Positions 1 through 4,915 of a stretch of 5,061 nucleotides of DNA are shown here, in pieces. Both the position numbers and the translations under genes were made by a program. The notes beneath the pieces were generated by a model, which was not told the origin of the DNA, did not search any database, and worked only from the letters and a program-made list of their open reading frames with translations. The stretch covers positions 1-5,061 of the forward strand of contig CANHPK010000165.1 in NCBI GenBank assembly GCA_947462525.1, written 5' to 3'. Every line of letters begins with the position of its first letter. Position 1 is the stretch's first letter. Source of the stretch: Roseiflexaceae bacterium (GTDB taxonomy: Bacteria; Chloroflexota; Chloroflexia; Chloroflexales; Roseiflexaceae).

Positions 1-36
1 AATCATACCGAGCATGGCAAGCGTTGTACGGTTCAT
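1..36 (-). CDS. Possible N-terminus of a leftward gene (partial, unidentified)
   Basis: Reading leftward from an ATG at 36-34 there are 12 open codons to the window edge, giving MNRTTLAMLGMI. The short polar start followed by hydrophobic residues would suit a membrane or exported protein, but 12 codons identify nothing. It would lie 132 bp downstream of the Nudix gene on the same strand, and a weak promoter candidate is visible upstream (107-80). No convincing ribosome binding site precedes the ATG, which lowers confidence. It may equally be chance. Confidence 0.3.
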   Translation of the reverse strand, partial: MNRTTLAMLGMI

Positions 37-62
37 GTCGTGAGATTACTTTCTACCACTAC

Positions 63-74
63 TACAGTGCTGTA
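63..74. repeat. Short inverted repeat TACAG-TG-CTGTA
   Basis: This is a perfect 5+2+5 inverted repeat. It lies where transcription would begin if the weak leftward promoter at 107-80 is real, so it could be an operator half-site pair. It matches no regulator consensus that I can name with confidence, and a repeat this short can arise by chance. Confidence 0.3.
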
Positions 75-79
75 AACGT

Positions 80-107
80 ATCATATCGCTCGAGCGTTCG
101 TTGTCGT
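80..107 (-). promoter_or_regulatory. Weak candidate promoter for the leftward partial gene
   Basis: On the minus strand a TATGAT -10 (85-80) lies 16 bp downstream of ACGACA (107-102, matching the GACA of TTGACA). The spacer contains the perfect palindrome CGCTCGAGCG (87-96), which could be an operator. Predicted transcription would start near 73, giving a leader of about 37 nt before the ATG at 36. The region from 37 to 168 otherwise holds nothing I can assign, and there is no T-tract terminator for the Nudix gene. Confidence 0.3.
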
Positions 108-168
108 CGCTCTTGCCTCGCTCGTCGCACCAAGCCTGCATGCGCTACGGCCGTGCGCGCAGGACACC

Positions 169-738
169 CTAGTCAGCGGAATGCCCCGACACCATCCCGC
201 GCAGGTATGCGTCTGCCCAGAGGAACGCCGTGAGGGTTAGTCCATCGCGTATCTCGTTGCGACCAATCAATTGCCAAATCTCTGCCGGGGTGAACCATCG
301 AATCGACATAATTTCGTTCGTGTCGCTGATTGGGGCGATGACATCGACGTCGTGTCCGATATACACATAAAACGTTTGGTTACTACTCCCATTGGCCGGG
401 TGATACTGCCCGAGTTTGGTGTATCGAGGAGCAACGGCCCCACATTCTTCGTACAGTTCACGGGCGGCGGCAACAGCATCGGATTCGCCCGTGTCGACGC
501 GTCCGGCCGGGACTTCCCAGTGCGTCCGGTCGACGATGAAGCGATAGTGCTCTACCAGCAGAACGGCGCCGTCGGCCCGAATGGGAACCACACCTACCGC
601 TGGCCGGGGATAGTCGACCACATGGTGTTGCGGGATGACGGTCCCATCCGGCAGTTGTACATCATCTTGGTGGAGGCTGACCCACTCACTCTGGTGGATG
701 GTCCGACGCCCCAATACACGCCACGGTCGATCGGTCAT
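169..738 (-). CDS. Nudix hydrolase, ADP-ribose pyrophosphatase-like
   Basis: The 189-residue protein is predicted to hydrolyse a nucleoside diphosphate linked to another moiety, most likely ADP-ribose or a related sugar nucleotide, in the cytoplasm. A complete Nudix box spans residues about 79-102 (G79, E85, R93, E94, E97, E98 and G100 of the GX5EX7REUXEEXGU pattern). It is preceded by EHYRF and WEVPAG, a layout typical of the ADP-ribose pyrophosphatase subgroup, and followed by PANGSSNQ and an acidic DTNE segment where that subgroup carries a further catalytic Glu. The length is near the usual 180-210 residues. I chose ATG 738 because GGAGAGG lies just upstream; an ATG at 858 would add 40 residues with no family resemblance. 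It lies 168 bp downstream of the trans-sulfuration gene, perhaps on a read-through transcript. Exact substrate is inference. Confidence 0.9.
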   Translation of the reverse strand: MTDRPWRVLGRRTIHQSEWVSLHQDDVQLPDGTVIPQHHVVDYPRPAVGVVPIRADGAVLLVEHYRFIVDRTHWEVPAGRVDTGESDAVAAARELYEECGAVAPRYTKLGQYHPANGSSNQTFYVYIGHDVDVIAPISDTNEIMSIRWFTPAEIWQLIGRNEIRDGLTLTAFLWADAYLRGMVSGHSAD

Positions 739-757
739 TTGCCTCTCCGTTTGCCCT

Positions 758-786
758 GCGAACCTGAACTGTTGTCGAAGGTTCGC
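758..786 (-). repeat. Hairpin just upstream of the Nudix gene RBS
   Basis: GCGAACC (758-764) is a perfect inverted match to GGTTCGC (780-786), giving a 7-bp stem with a 15-nt loop in the mRNA. It ends about 8 nt before the GGAGAGG ribosome binding site. It has no T tract, so it is not a classical terminator. A role in mRNA stability or translation is possible but unproven. Confidence 0.45.
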
Positions 787-798
787 CCTGGGAAGTTG

Positions 799-811
799 CC
801 CCCATCGGGGG
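799..811. repeat. GC-only hairpin CCCCC-ATC-GGGGG
   Basis: This is a perfect 5-bp G/C stem with a 3-nt loop in the gap between the trans-sulfuration gene and the Nudix gene. No T run follows on either strand. It may be a processing or stability element in a polycistronic transcript, or chance. Confidence 0.35.
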
Positions 812-865
812 TATGCTCTTGCGCTACGTATAGGTAGGTTCACAGAGACGGTGCTCATGCACTGC

Positions 866-883
866 CGTCCGACAGAACGGACG
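866..883 (-). repeat. Hairpin downstream of the trans-sulfuration gene, possible weak terminator
   Basis: CGTCCG and CGGACG flank a 6-nt loop, forming a 6-bp GC-rich stem 24 nt after the stop codon of the upstream gene. On the minus strand no T tract follows, so efficient intrinsic termination is not expected. It could be a 3'-end stabiliser. I see no convincing promoter in this gap, so read-through into the Nudix gene is plausible. Confidence 0.3.
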
Positions 884-906
884 CTGCGTTTTGCATGCGT
901 TCCGGG

Positions 907-2061
907 TTACAGGGCAAGGGTATGGAGCGCTTGACGGATGTCCTGTATCAAGTCGTCGATGTGTTCGATACCGACCGAGATACGAAGCAAATTGGGGGGT
1001 GTGCTGCTCGTTGGGCCTTCGATCGAGAAGCGATGCTCGATGAGGCTCTCGATGCCACCCAGGCTTGTTGCCCGCGTAAAGAGCTGCACCTGTGCAGCGA
1101 CTTTGAGCGCTTCGACTGCCCCGCCCTGGACACATACCGACAACATGCCGCCAAATCCGCCATACATTTGGCTTGCTGCGATGCTGTGGCCACGGTGACT
1201 TGCCAACCCAGGATAAAACACCGACTCGACCGCCGGATGATCCGCCAAAAACTGAGCCAGCGCCAGTGCATTGGTAGCCTGTTGGCGAACCCGCAGCGCC
1301 AACGTGCGAATTCCGCGCAGAATGAGCCAGCAATCAAACGGCGATGGTACTGCACCGCCCAGGTACTGGACGAGTTGAGCGCGTGCGCTCACGTCATCGA
1401 TACGCGCAAAAATCAGGGCTCCACCTGTGACATCAGTATGACCGCTGATGAATTTTGTGGTGGAGTGCATCACGAAGTCTGCACCCAGCGATAAGGGGCG
1501 TTGCATGATTGGGGAGGCGAAGGTATTGTCGACGGCCAGCAAAGCACCGTGCGCATGGGCTAGATCAGCGACTGCGCGGATGTCCGTGATGGTCATCGTT
1601 GGGTTCGAGGGCGTCTCGACCCACACCAGCTTGGTCTGCGGGGTGAACGCAGCCCGCACTGCATCGAGGTTGCTGGTATCGACGAAGGTATAGGTGAGGC
1701 CGAGGTGGTCGTAGATTTCTTGGAGCAACCCGCGTGTGCCAAAGTATGACTCCGCCGGGGCAATCACATGATCGCCTGCTTTGAGCATCTGGTAGGCGGC
1801 ATTGGTGGCTGCTTGCCCTGATGCAAATGCATAGGCAATCGCACCGCCCTCGAGTGCTGCGAGGGTCTCTTCGAGTGCCTTGCGGTTTGGATTTTGGCTG
1901 CGTCCATAGATGAATCCAGACGGTGCAGAATAATCCGGCTGTCGCTCGAATGTCGTCGCCATGACGATGGATGGAATGACCGCGCCGGTTGTTGCGTCCC
2001 CATGATTGCCGAGGTGGACGGCCTGTGTTTCGATGCGGTGATTAGGTTGCGACTTACTCAT
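907..2061 (-). CDS. Cystathionine gamma-synthase/lyase family PLP enzyme
   Basis: The 384-residue cytoplasmic PLP enzyme belongs to the Cys/Met metabolism (trans-sulfuration) family. It is predicted to make cystathionine from an activated homoserine and cysteine, or to cleave cystathionine or a related thioether. Family landmarks in order are YGRSQNPN (Y52, R54, phosphate contacts), SGQAA (81-85), the ring-stacking Y106 in ESYFGT, ETPSNP (149-154), D178 in VDNTF (PLP nitrogen), and the Schiff-base lysine K203 in HSTTKFISGH. SLGGIESLIEH and LLRISVGIEH, near the C-terminus, form the substrate carboxylate region. Full length is normal for the family. The start ATG overlaps the exporter stop codon as ATGA, with GGAG 9 nt upstream, so translation is probably coupled. 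Synthase, lyase and methionine gamma-lyase cannot be separated by eye; metB is only a candidate name. Confidence 0.93.
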   Translation of the reverse strand: MSKSQPNHRIETQAVHLGNHGDATTGAVIPSIVMATTFERQPDYSAPSGFIYGRSQNPNRKALEETLAALEGGAIAYAFASGQAATNAAYQMLKAGDHVIAPAESYFGTRGLLQEIYDHLGLTYTFVDTSNLDAVRAAFTPQTKLVWVETPSNPTMTITDIRAVADLAHAHGALLAVDNTFASPIMQRPLSLGADFVMHSTTKFISGHTDVTGGALIFARIDDVSARAQLVQYLGGAVPSPFDCWLILRGIRTLALRVRQQATNALALAQFLADHPAVESVFYPGLASHRGHSIAASQMYGGFGGMLSVCVQGGAVEALKVAAQVQLFTRATSLGGIESLIEHRFSIEGPTSSTPPNLLRISVGIEHIDDLIQDIRQALHTLAL

Positions 2062-2642
2062 GTGATGCTACTCCATAGTGCGGCCATTCCAAAGCCAATA
2101 ATGACGATCCCTGAGAGTCTGTTGATCCACATCATTCCCTGTGGTGTGATGTCGCGACCCAGCCAGGTAGTGAGTTGTGATACGGTCAGCCACCACAACG
2201 CCGAACCAACACCTACGCCGGCGACGAGGGCGCTGGCAGCACTCTGCGAGAGTTGCCCCACGCCGCTCATACTGCTAAACAATCCGATGAACACCAGAAT
2301 GGTGGCTGGATTGGTGATGGTGAGTGCGAGCGTCGACAGATACATATTGCCGGGTTTGGCAGTGGCCGTCTGCGTCGGGACCATTTGCGTCGTTTGCCAT
2401 CCCATGTAGAGTAACAAAATGCCGCCGATGACGGCGGCAGGGCGTTGGAATTGTGTCAATGCTGTCAGTCCAAATACTGCCAACATTCCGTAGCACACAT
2501 CTGCAGTGGCGGCACCGAGTCCAGAGACAAAGCCCGCCCGCCAGCCATGTGACAGCGTGCGCCGGATGCACAGCAACCCGATTGGCCCGACCGGGGCTGC
2601 GATGGTGAGTCCCAACACGATGCCACGAGAAAACGCCTCCAT
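2058..2642 (-). CDS. LysE/RhtB-type amino-acid exporter
   Basis: The 194-residue inner-membrane protein is predicted to export a small amino acid using ion-gradient energy. It shows the LysE superfamily pattern: an N-terminal membrane helix with GLTIAAPVGPIGLLC (about residues 9-23), then GLGAATADVCYG, a second cluster of hydrophobic segments (GGILLLYMGW) and the conserved LTITNPATILVFIG motif in the second half, ending in two more helices. The length is typical (about 190-210 residues). I chose ATG 2642 because GAGAGGAA precedes it by about 7 nt. The reading frame stays open upstream to a TTG at 2735, but that extension runs through the leader terminator and has no family resemblance. It is first in an operon with the trans-sulfuration enzyme (ATGA overlap). 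Cysteine, homocysteine, homoserine or methionine are plausible substrates by context only. Confidence 0.9.
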   Translation of the reverse strand: MEAFSRGIVLGLTIAAPVGPIGLLCIRRTLSHGWRAGFVSGLGAATADVCYGMLAVFGLTALTQFQRPAAVIGGILLLYMGWQTTQMVPTQTATAKPGNMYLSTLALTITNPATILVFIGLFSSMSGVGQLSQSAASALVAGVGVGSALWWLTVSQLTTWLGRDITPQGMMWINRLSGIVIIGFGMAALWSSIT

Positions 2643-2662
2643 GGATCTTCCTCTCATCAAAC

Positions 2663-2698
2663 AAAAAGCCCACCTCACCAGACTGGCAAGGTGGGCTT
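2663..2698 (-). terminator. Intrinsic terminator in the exporter operon leader (attenuator)
   Basis: On the minus strand AAGCCCACCT (2698-2689) pairs perfectly with AGGTGGGCTT (2675-2666) in a 10-bp stem. The 13-nt loop has an internal CCA/TGG pairing. A run of five T follows (2667-2663). This is a strong rho-independent terminator, and its unusual feature is position: it lies between the operon promoter and the exporter start codon, ending 20 nt before the ATG. Transcription of the operon should therefore depend on whether this hairpin forms. Confidence 0.88.
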
Positions 2699-2723
2699 GT
2701 AACAGACAAGCACGCTCAGCCAG
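2683..2723 (-). promoter_or_regulatory. Candidate antiterminator hairpin
   Basis: The 18-nt segment CTGGCTGAGCGTGCTTGT (2723-2706) can pair across a CTGTT loop with ACAAGCCCACCTTGCCAG (2700-2683). There are 13 Watson-Crick pairs, one G-U pair and four mismatches, with solid 6-bp and 5-bp ends. The right-hand strand contains the whole left arm of the terminator, so the two structures exclude each other. The terminator stem is uninterrupted and should win unless something favours the antiterminator. Pairing was done by eye; no folding energy was computed. Confidence 0.6.
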
Positions 2724-2730
2724 ACGCGTG
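2711..2730 (-). promoter_or_regulatory. Candidate anti-antiterminator (1:2) hairpin
   Basis: CACGC (2730-2726) pairs with GCGTG (2715-2711) around a 10-nt loop. The right arm lies inside the antiterminator strand, so forming this hairpin would disrupt the antiterminator and favour termination. The order 1:2, 2:3, 3:4 is that of classical attenuators. The 5-bp stem is short, so this element is less certain than the terminator. Confidence 0.4.
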
Positions 2731-2787
2731 GTCAAGCTTCGTTGTGCGCTTCTGCGGTTGAGAACTCAATTCGAACGTTATTGGCAT
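2716..2787 (-). CDS. Possible 23-residue leader peptide
   Basis: An ATG at 2787-2785 opens a 23-codon frame ending in TGA at 2718-2716. The peptide reads MPITFELSSQPQKRTT followed by KLDHASG. The ATG lies 7 nt past the -10 element, so the transcript would be leaderless with no ribosome binding site. The stop codon falls inside the antiterminator left arm, where a ribosome would influence folding. There is no run of Met or Cys codons; Thr and Ser are modestly frequent. It may be a true attenuation peptide or a chance ORF. Confidence 0.35.
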   Translation of the reverse strand: MPITFELSSQPQKRTTKLDHASG

Positions 2788-2793
2788 GCGCCG

Positions 2794-2822
2794 ATTATAT
2801 GAGAAGGCATTCATCTTGTCAA
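2794..2822 (-). promoter_or_regulatory. Consensus sigma-70 promoter of the exporter operon
   Basis: TTGACA (2822-2817), a 17-bp spacer and TATAAT (2799-2794) match the housekeeping consensus at every position. Transcription should begin near 2787. Such a strong promoter in front of an intrinsic terminator suggests that expression is set mainly by attenuation rather than by initiation. Confidence 0.88.
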
Positions 2823-2827
2823 AAACC

Positions 2828-2851
2828 GCAGATTCTGCATTTGGGCATGCA
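2828..2851. repeat. Overlapping small inverted repeats between divergent promoters
   Basis: GCAGA-T-TCTGC (2828-2838) is a perfect 11-bp inverted repeat. It overlaps TGCAT-TTGGGC-ATGCA (2836-2851). They sit directly upstream of the leftward -35 element and about 50 bp upstream of the rightward -10, a suitable place for a regulator of one or both genes. No regulator family is recognised. The rest of the divergent intergenic region is the leader and the two promoters. Confidence 0.35.
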
Positions 2852-2900
2852 TATAAGAGAAAGATGAGACCGCCGTAATGGCAAGAATTTGGCTTCTGTG

Positions 2901-2909
2901 TGCTATCAT
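2901..2909 (+). promoter_or_regulatory. Extended -10 promoter candidate for the HTTM gene
   Basis: TGC-TATCAT (2901-2909) is an extended -10 element with five of six matches to TATAAT. No good -35 lies 16-18 bp upstream, as is common for extended -10 promoters. Transcription would start near 2916, leaving about 29 nt before the ATG at 2945, which is preceded by AAAGGGA (2934-2940). Confidence 0.5.
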
Positions 2910-2944
2910 CAGAATATGGCTACCGCACGCACGAAAGGGATTTC

Positions 2945-4837
2945 ATGAGCGAGACCTATGTGTTACTGCAAACAACCTTCGCGGTGAGTTTTGCTGCAAT
3001 TGCGGCGATTGTCTTCCTTGGTCATCGATTTGTACCGCAATCACGTTCTGTATTGACTCGATTTGGGACATTCTTGCAAGCACGCTCGTTCCCCGTTTTC
3101 ACCCCACACGAACACAACAGACTCGCAATACTGCGCTTCTTTTTTGGGTTAATCATCTTTTTGCGTGCCGTCGATGTTGCGAGCCTCCTGCTCCCCGAAG
3201 AATACTACAGACCAGCGGGATATTTCAGTGCTTTTGAACTCATTTTTTCGCTCTTTATCATGTTCGGGTTTGCAACACAGTTTGCGCTCGGATTTTTTAT
3301 GTTCGTTATGTGGTTGCTCGGAGAAAACTACCTCGGCACAAGTACGCTGGGTAACGATGTCGCCGCAATGGTCGCATTGTTCTTCCTTTTGACCGAGGCG
3401 GGTCGTACCTTATCGATTGATGGATATATCGTCAAAAAAATCCCTGCATTGCGTACGTTGCTGGGGTATGGATCCCATCTACCCGGTAAAGAAAGCATCG
3501 CAGTGGCCAAATTTGTGCTGATCTTCAGCTATTGGCTGGTGTGCATGTATTCGCTCATGATTCATTTGAACGAGCCGGCATGGATGACTGGGGTGACCGG
3601 TCCCATGTTGTTTGTCAATAACTTCATGTCACGTTTCCACTACCTGGTCGAACCAATCCTGCTCCAAAGCACGCTCGCCGTCTTGTTTGCACGGATCTCC
3701 CTCGTGGTGATGATGGTTTGGTATGCCGCCTTGCTCCCATTTGTCCTCTTCGGTGGGTGGTGGCGCATCGGCGCAATCATCTGGGGCATACTGTTTTTCC
3801 TTTTGTCGTGCGTGGGGTTACAGCTCGGTTCACTCTCGTACATCGAAATGATTATGTGGATTGCCTGTTTCTGGCCGCAGTGGGGGGTTGATTCAACCAA
3901 AAAGCTGCTTCTTTTCTATGATGATAAGTGCAACCTGTGTGACCGGACCGTACAGTTTGTCCGGCGTGTTGATGTGCTTGATCGTGTCCAGTTGACCCCG
4001 GTCTCTAAAAATCATGATGTGTTGGCGACGTATGGGATTTCGATCGATGCCGCCCTAGAAGATCTGCACGGAGTGGTTCCTGGTGTGGGCAAGGTAGCCG
4101 CTGGATATGATTTGTATCTGTTACTCGCACGACATGTGATGGTACTCTGGCTGGCACTCCCGCTCTTGTGGCTGGGCAAAATCCTCGCTGTCGGTCCCGC
4201 CATTTACCGGTTTGTTGCCGCACGCCGCAGAGCGATGTTTGGGGCATGTGTCCTCCCACGTCCTAAAGCTGAGTGGGCCGCTACCGTCACTCCGTCCCAG
4301 CCGCCGACCCTGATGTTCAGTATGGTGGTGTGGCATGCGATATTCCTTGGGATGGTCTATGGCATTACGCTACCGGTCCCATACATGGGGCACAAAGGCT
4401 ATAACGATCACCCACTGTCATTGGCTGCGCGCGTCTATGGTGATGCGCCGATTAATGTCTTCAACAGTACTGATTTGCACATGATCGATAACTGGTTCAC
4501 CCTCACCGATGTCGAAACGAACACGTTGTTACCAGTATTTGCCAAAGATGGATCGCGCCTTGGTCTGCATCGCTCGGATCGACTCTACTTCGGTAACACG
4601 GTTAAATTCCGGCGCGGCGAAATCGGAAAAACAGACTGTGCCTTCACCCGTCGTGAGAAAATCATGCGCTACCTCACTCAGGTGTGGATGCACAACACCG
4701 GATTAAAAGGGACGCGGGAAATTTTGTACACCCAGTATCATCAGCCACATCCGGATCAATTGCTGGTCGCACAAAACATCTACACGAAAAATCCCGTCGA
4801 AGTACGCTGTGAAGTGACTTTCACCAGTAAGCGATAG
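2945..4837 (+). CDS. HTTM membrane protein fused to a DCC/DUF393 thiol-redox domain
   Basis: The 630-residue protein begins with a membrane helix (about 11-28). A multi-helix region follows (about 60-312) with the look of HTTM domains, the membrane domain related to vitamin-K-dependent gamma-carboxylase. The characteristic segment YSLMIHLNEPAWMTG lies near 202-216. Residues about 320-430 form a DCC (DUF393) domain with YDDKCNLC at 325-332, a CxxC pair (C329, C332) typical of this thioredoxin-like family. A hydrophobic stretch (398-418) and another helix (456-476) precede a mostly soluble C-terminal domain (about 480-630) that I do not recognise. The substrate and reaction are unknown; thiol-disulfide chemistry on a membrane or exported partner is inference. 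ATG 2945 is chosen for its AAAGGGA site; an upstream GTG at 2900 overlaps the promoter. It is transcribed divergently from the exporter operon. Confidence 0.88.
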   Translation: MSETYVLLQTTFAVSFAAIAAIVFLGHRFVPQSRSVLTRFGTFLQARSFPVFTPHEHNRLAILRFFFGLIIFLRAVDVASLLLPEEYYRPAGYFSAFELIFSLFIMFGFATQFALGFFMFVMWLLGENYLGTSTLGNDVAAMVALFFLLTEAGRTLSIDGYIVKKIPALRTLLGYGSHLPGKESIAVAKFVLIFSYWLVCMYSLMIHLNEPAWMTGVTGPMLFVNNFMSRFHYLVEPILLQSTLAVLFARISLVVMMVWYAALLPFVLFGGWWRIGAIIWGILFFLLSCVGLQLGSLSYIEMIMWIACFWPQWGVDSTKKLLLFYDDKCNLCDRTVQFVRRVDVLDRVQLTPVSKNHDVLATYGISIDAALEDLHGVVPGVGKVAAGYDLYLLLARHVMVLWLALPLLWLGKILAVGPAIYRFVAARRRAMFGACVLPRPKAEWAATVTPSQPPTLMFSMVVWHAIFLGMVYGITLPVPYMGHKGYNDHPLSLAARVYGDAPINVFNSTDLHMIDNWFTLTDVETNTLLPVFAKDGSRLGLHRSDRLYFGNTVKFRRGEIGKTDCAFTRREKIMRYLTQVWMHNTGLKGTREILYTQYHQPHPDQLLVAQNIYTKNPVEVRCEVTFTSKR

Positions 4838-4850
4838 TGTGGTCTCACAC
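4837..4850. repeat. Small hairpin at the HTTM stop codon
   Basis: GTGTG-GTCT-CACAC forms a 5-bp stem with a 4-nt loop, starting at the last base of the TAG stop codon. No T tract follows, so it is not a convincing intrinsic terminator. It could protect the 3' end of the message. Confidence 0.3.
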
Positions 4851-4855
4851 GCAGG

Positions 4856-4884
4856 GATGCGATTCTACAGCGCACATACGCATC
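4856..4884. repeat. Inverted repeat GATGCG/CGCATC
   Basis: GATGCG (4856-4861) is matched by CGCATC (4879-4884) across 17 nt. It overlaps the larger inverted repeat at 4865-4902, so the two RNA hairpins could not form together in a read-through transcript from the HTTM gene. Confidence 0.35.
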
Positions 4885-4902
4885 TGTCGTGGTGCGCTGT
4901 GG
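4865..4902. repeat. Long inverted repeat abutting the extended -10 of the last gene
   Basis: ACAGCGCAC (4867-4875) is a perfect inverted copy of GTGCGCTGT (4892-4900). One G-U and one G-C pair extend it to 11 bp, with a 16-nt loop. No T run follows on the plus strand. It directly abuts the -10 of the next gene and its loop covers the -35 position. It may therefore be an operator for a dimeric regulator, a T-less terminator of the HTTM transcript, or both. Confidence 0.55.
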
Positions 4903-4908
4903 TATACT
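4900..4908 (+). promoter_or_regulatory. Extended -10 promoter of the last gene
   Basis: TGG-TATACT (4900-4908) is an extended -10 with five of six matches to TATAAT. No recognisable -35 is present. The expected start of transcription, 6-8 nt downstream, falls at or next to the ATG at 4916, so the transcript would be leaderless or nearly so. Confidence 0.6.
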
Positions 4909-4915
4909 ATATGCC

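Noticed and set aside
824..830. TATACG as a -10 for the Nudix gene
   Set aside because: The -35 position has no similarity to TTGACA and there is no TGn extension.
271..837. Long plus-strand open frame opposite the Nudix gene
   Set aside because: It is antisense to a clear Nudix domain and its translation has no recognisable motif; it is a shadow of the real gene.
739..858. N-terminal extension of the Nudix protein from ATG 858
   Set aside because: The extra 40 residues look unlike the family and cross the hairpins; ATG 738 has GGAGAGG upstream.
895..1494. Long plus-strand open frame opposite the trans-sulfuration gene
   Set aside because: It overlaps a well-supported PLP enzyme on the other strand, lacks motifs and has no convincing start signal.
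2643..2735. N-terminal extension of the exporter from TTG 2735
   Set aside because: The frame is open but runs through the terminator, lacks a start signal, and the family begins at the MEAFSRGI segment, whose ATG has a good RBS.
2643..2787. T-box or SAM riboswitch in the exporter leader
   Set aside because: No T-box GGUGGNACCGCG segment or SAM-I core motifs are visible, and the sensor part before the terminator is only about 90 nt, too short for a standard T-box.
2852..2857. TATAAG as a rightward -10 for the HTTM gene
   Set aside because: No -35 or extended -10 accompanies it and it is far from the start; the TGC-TATCAT at 2901-2909 is better placed.
4005..4336. Minus-strand open frames inside the HTTM/DCC gene
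   Set aside because: Several overlapping short frames antisense to the real coding sequence, none with motifs or start signals.
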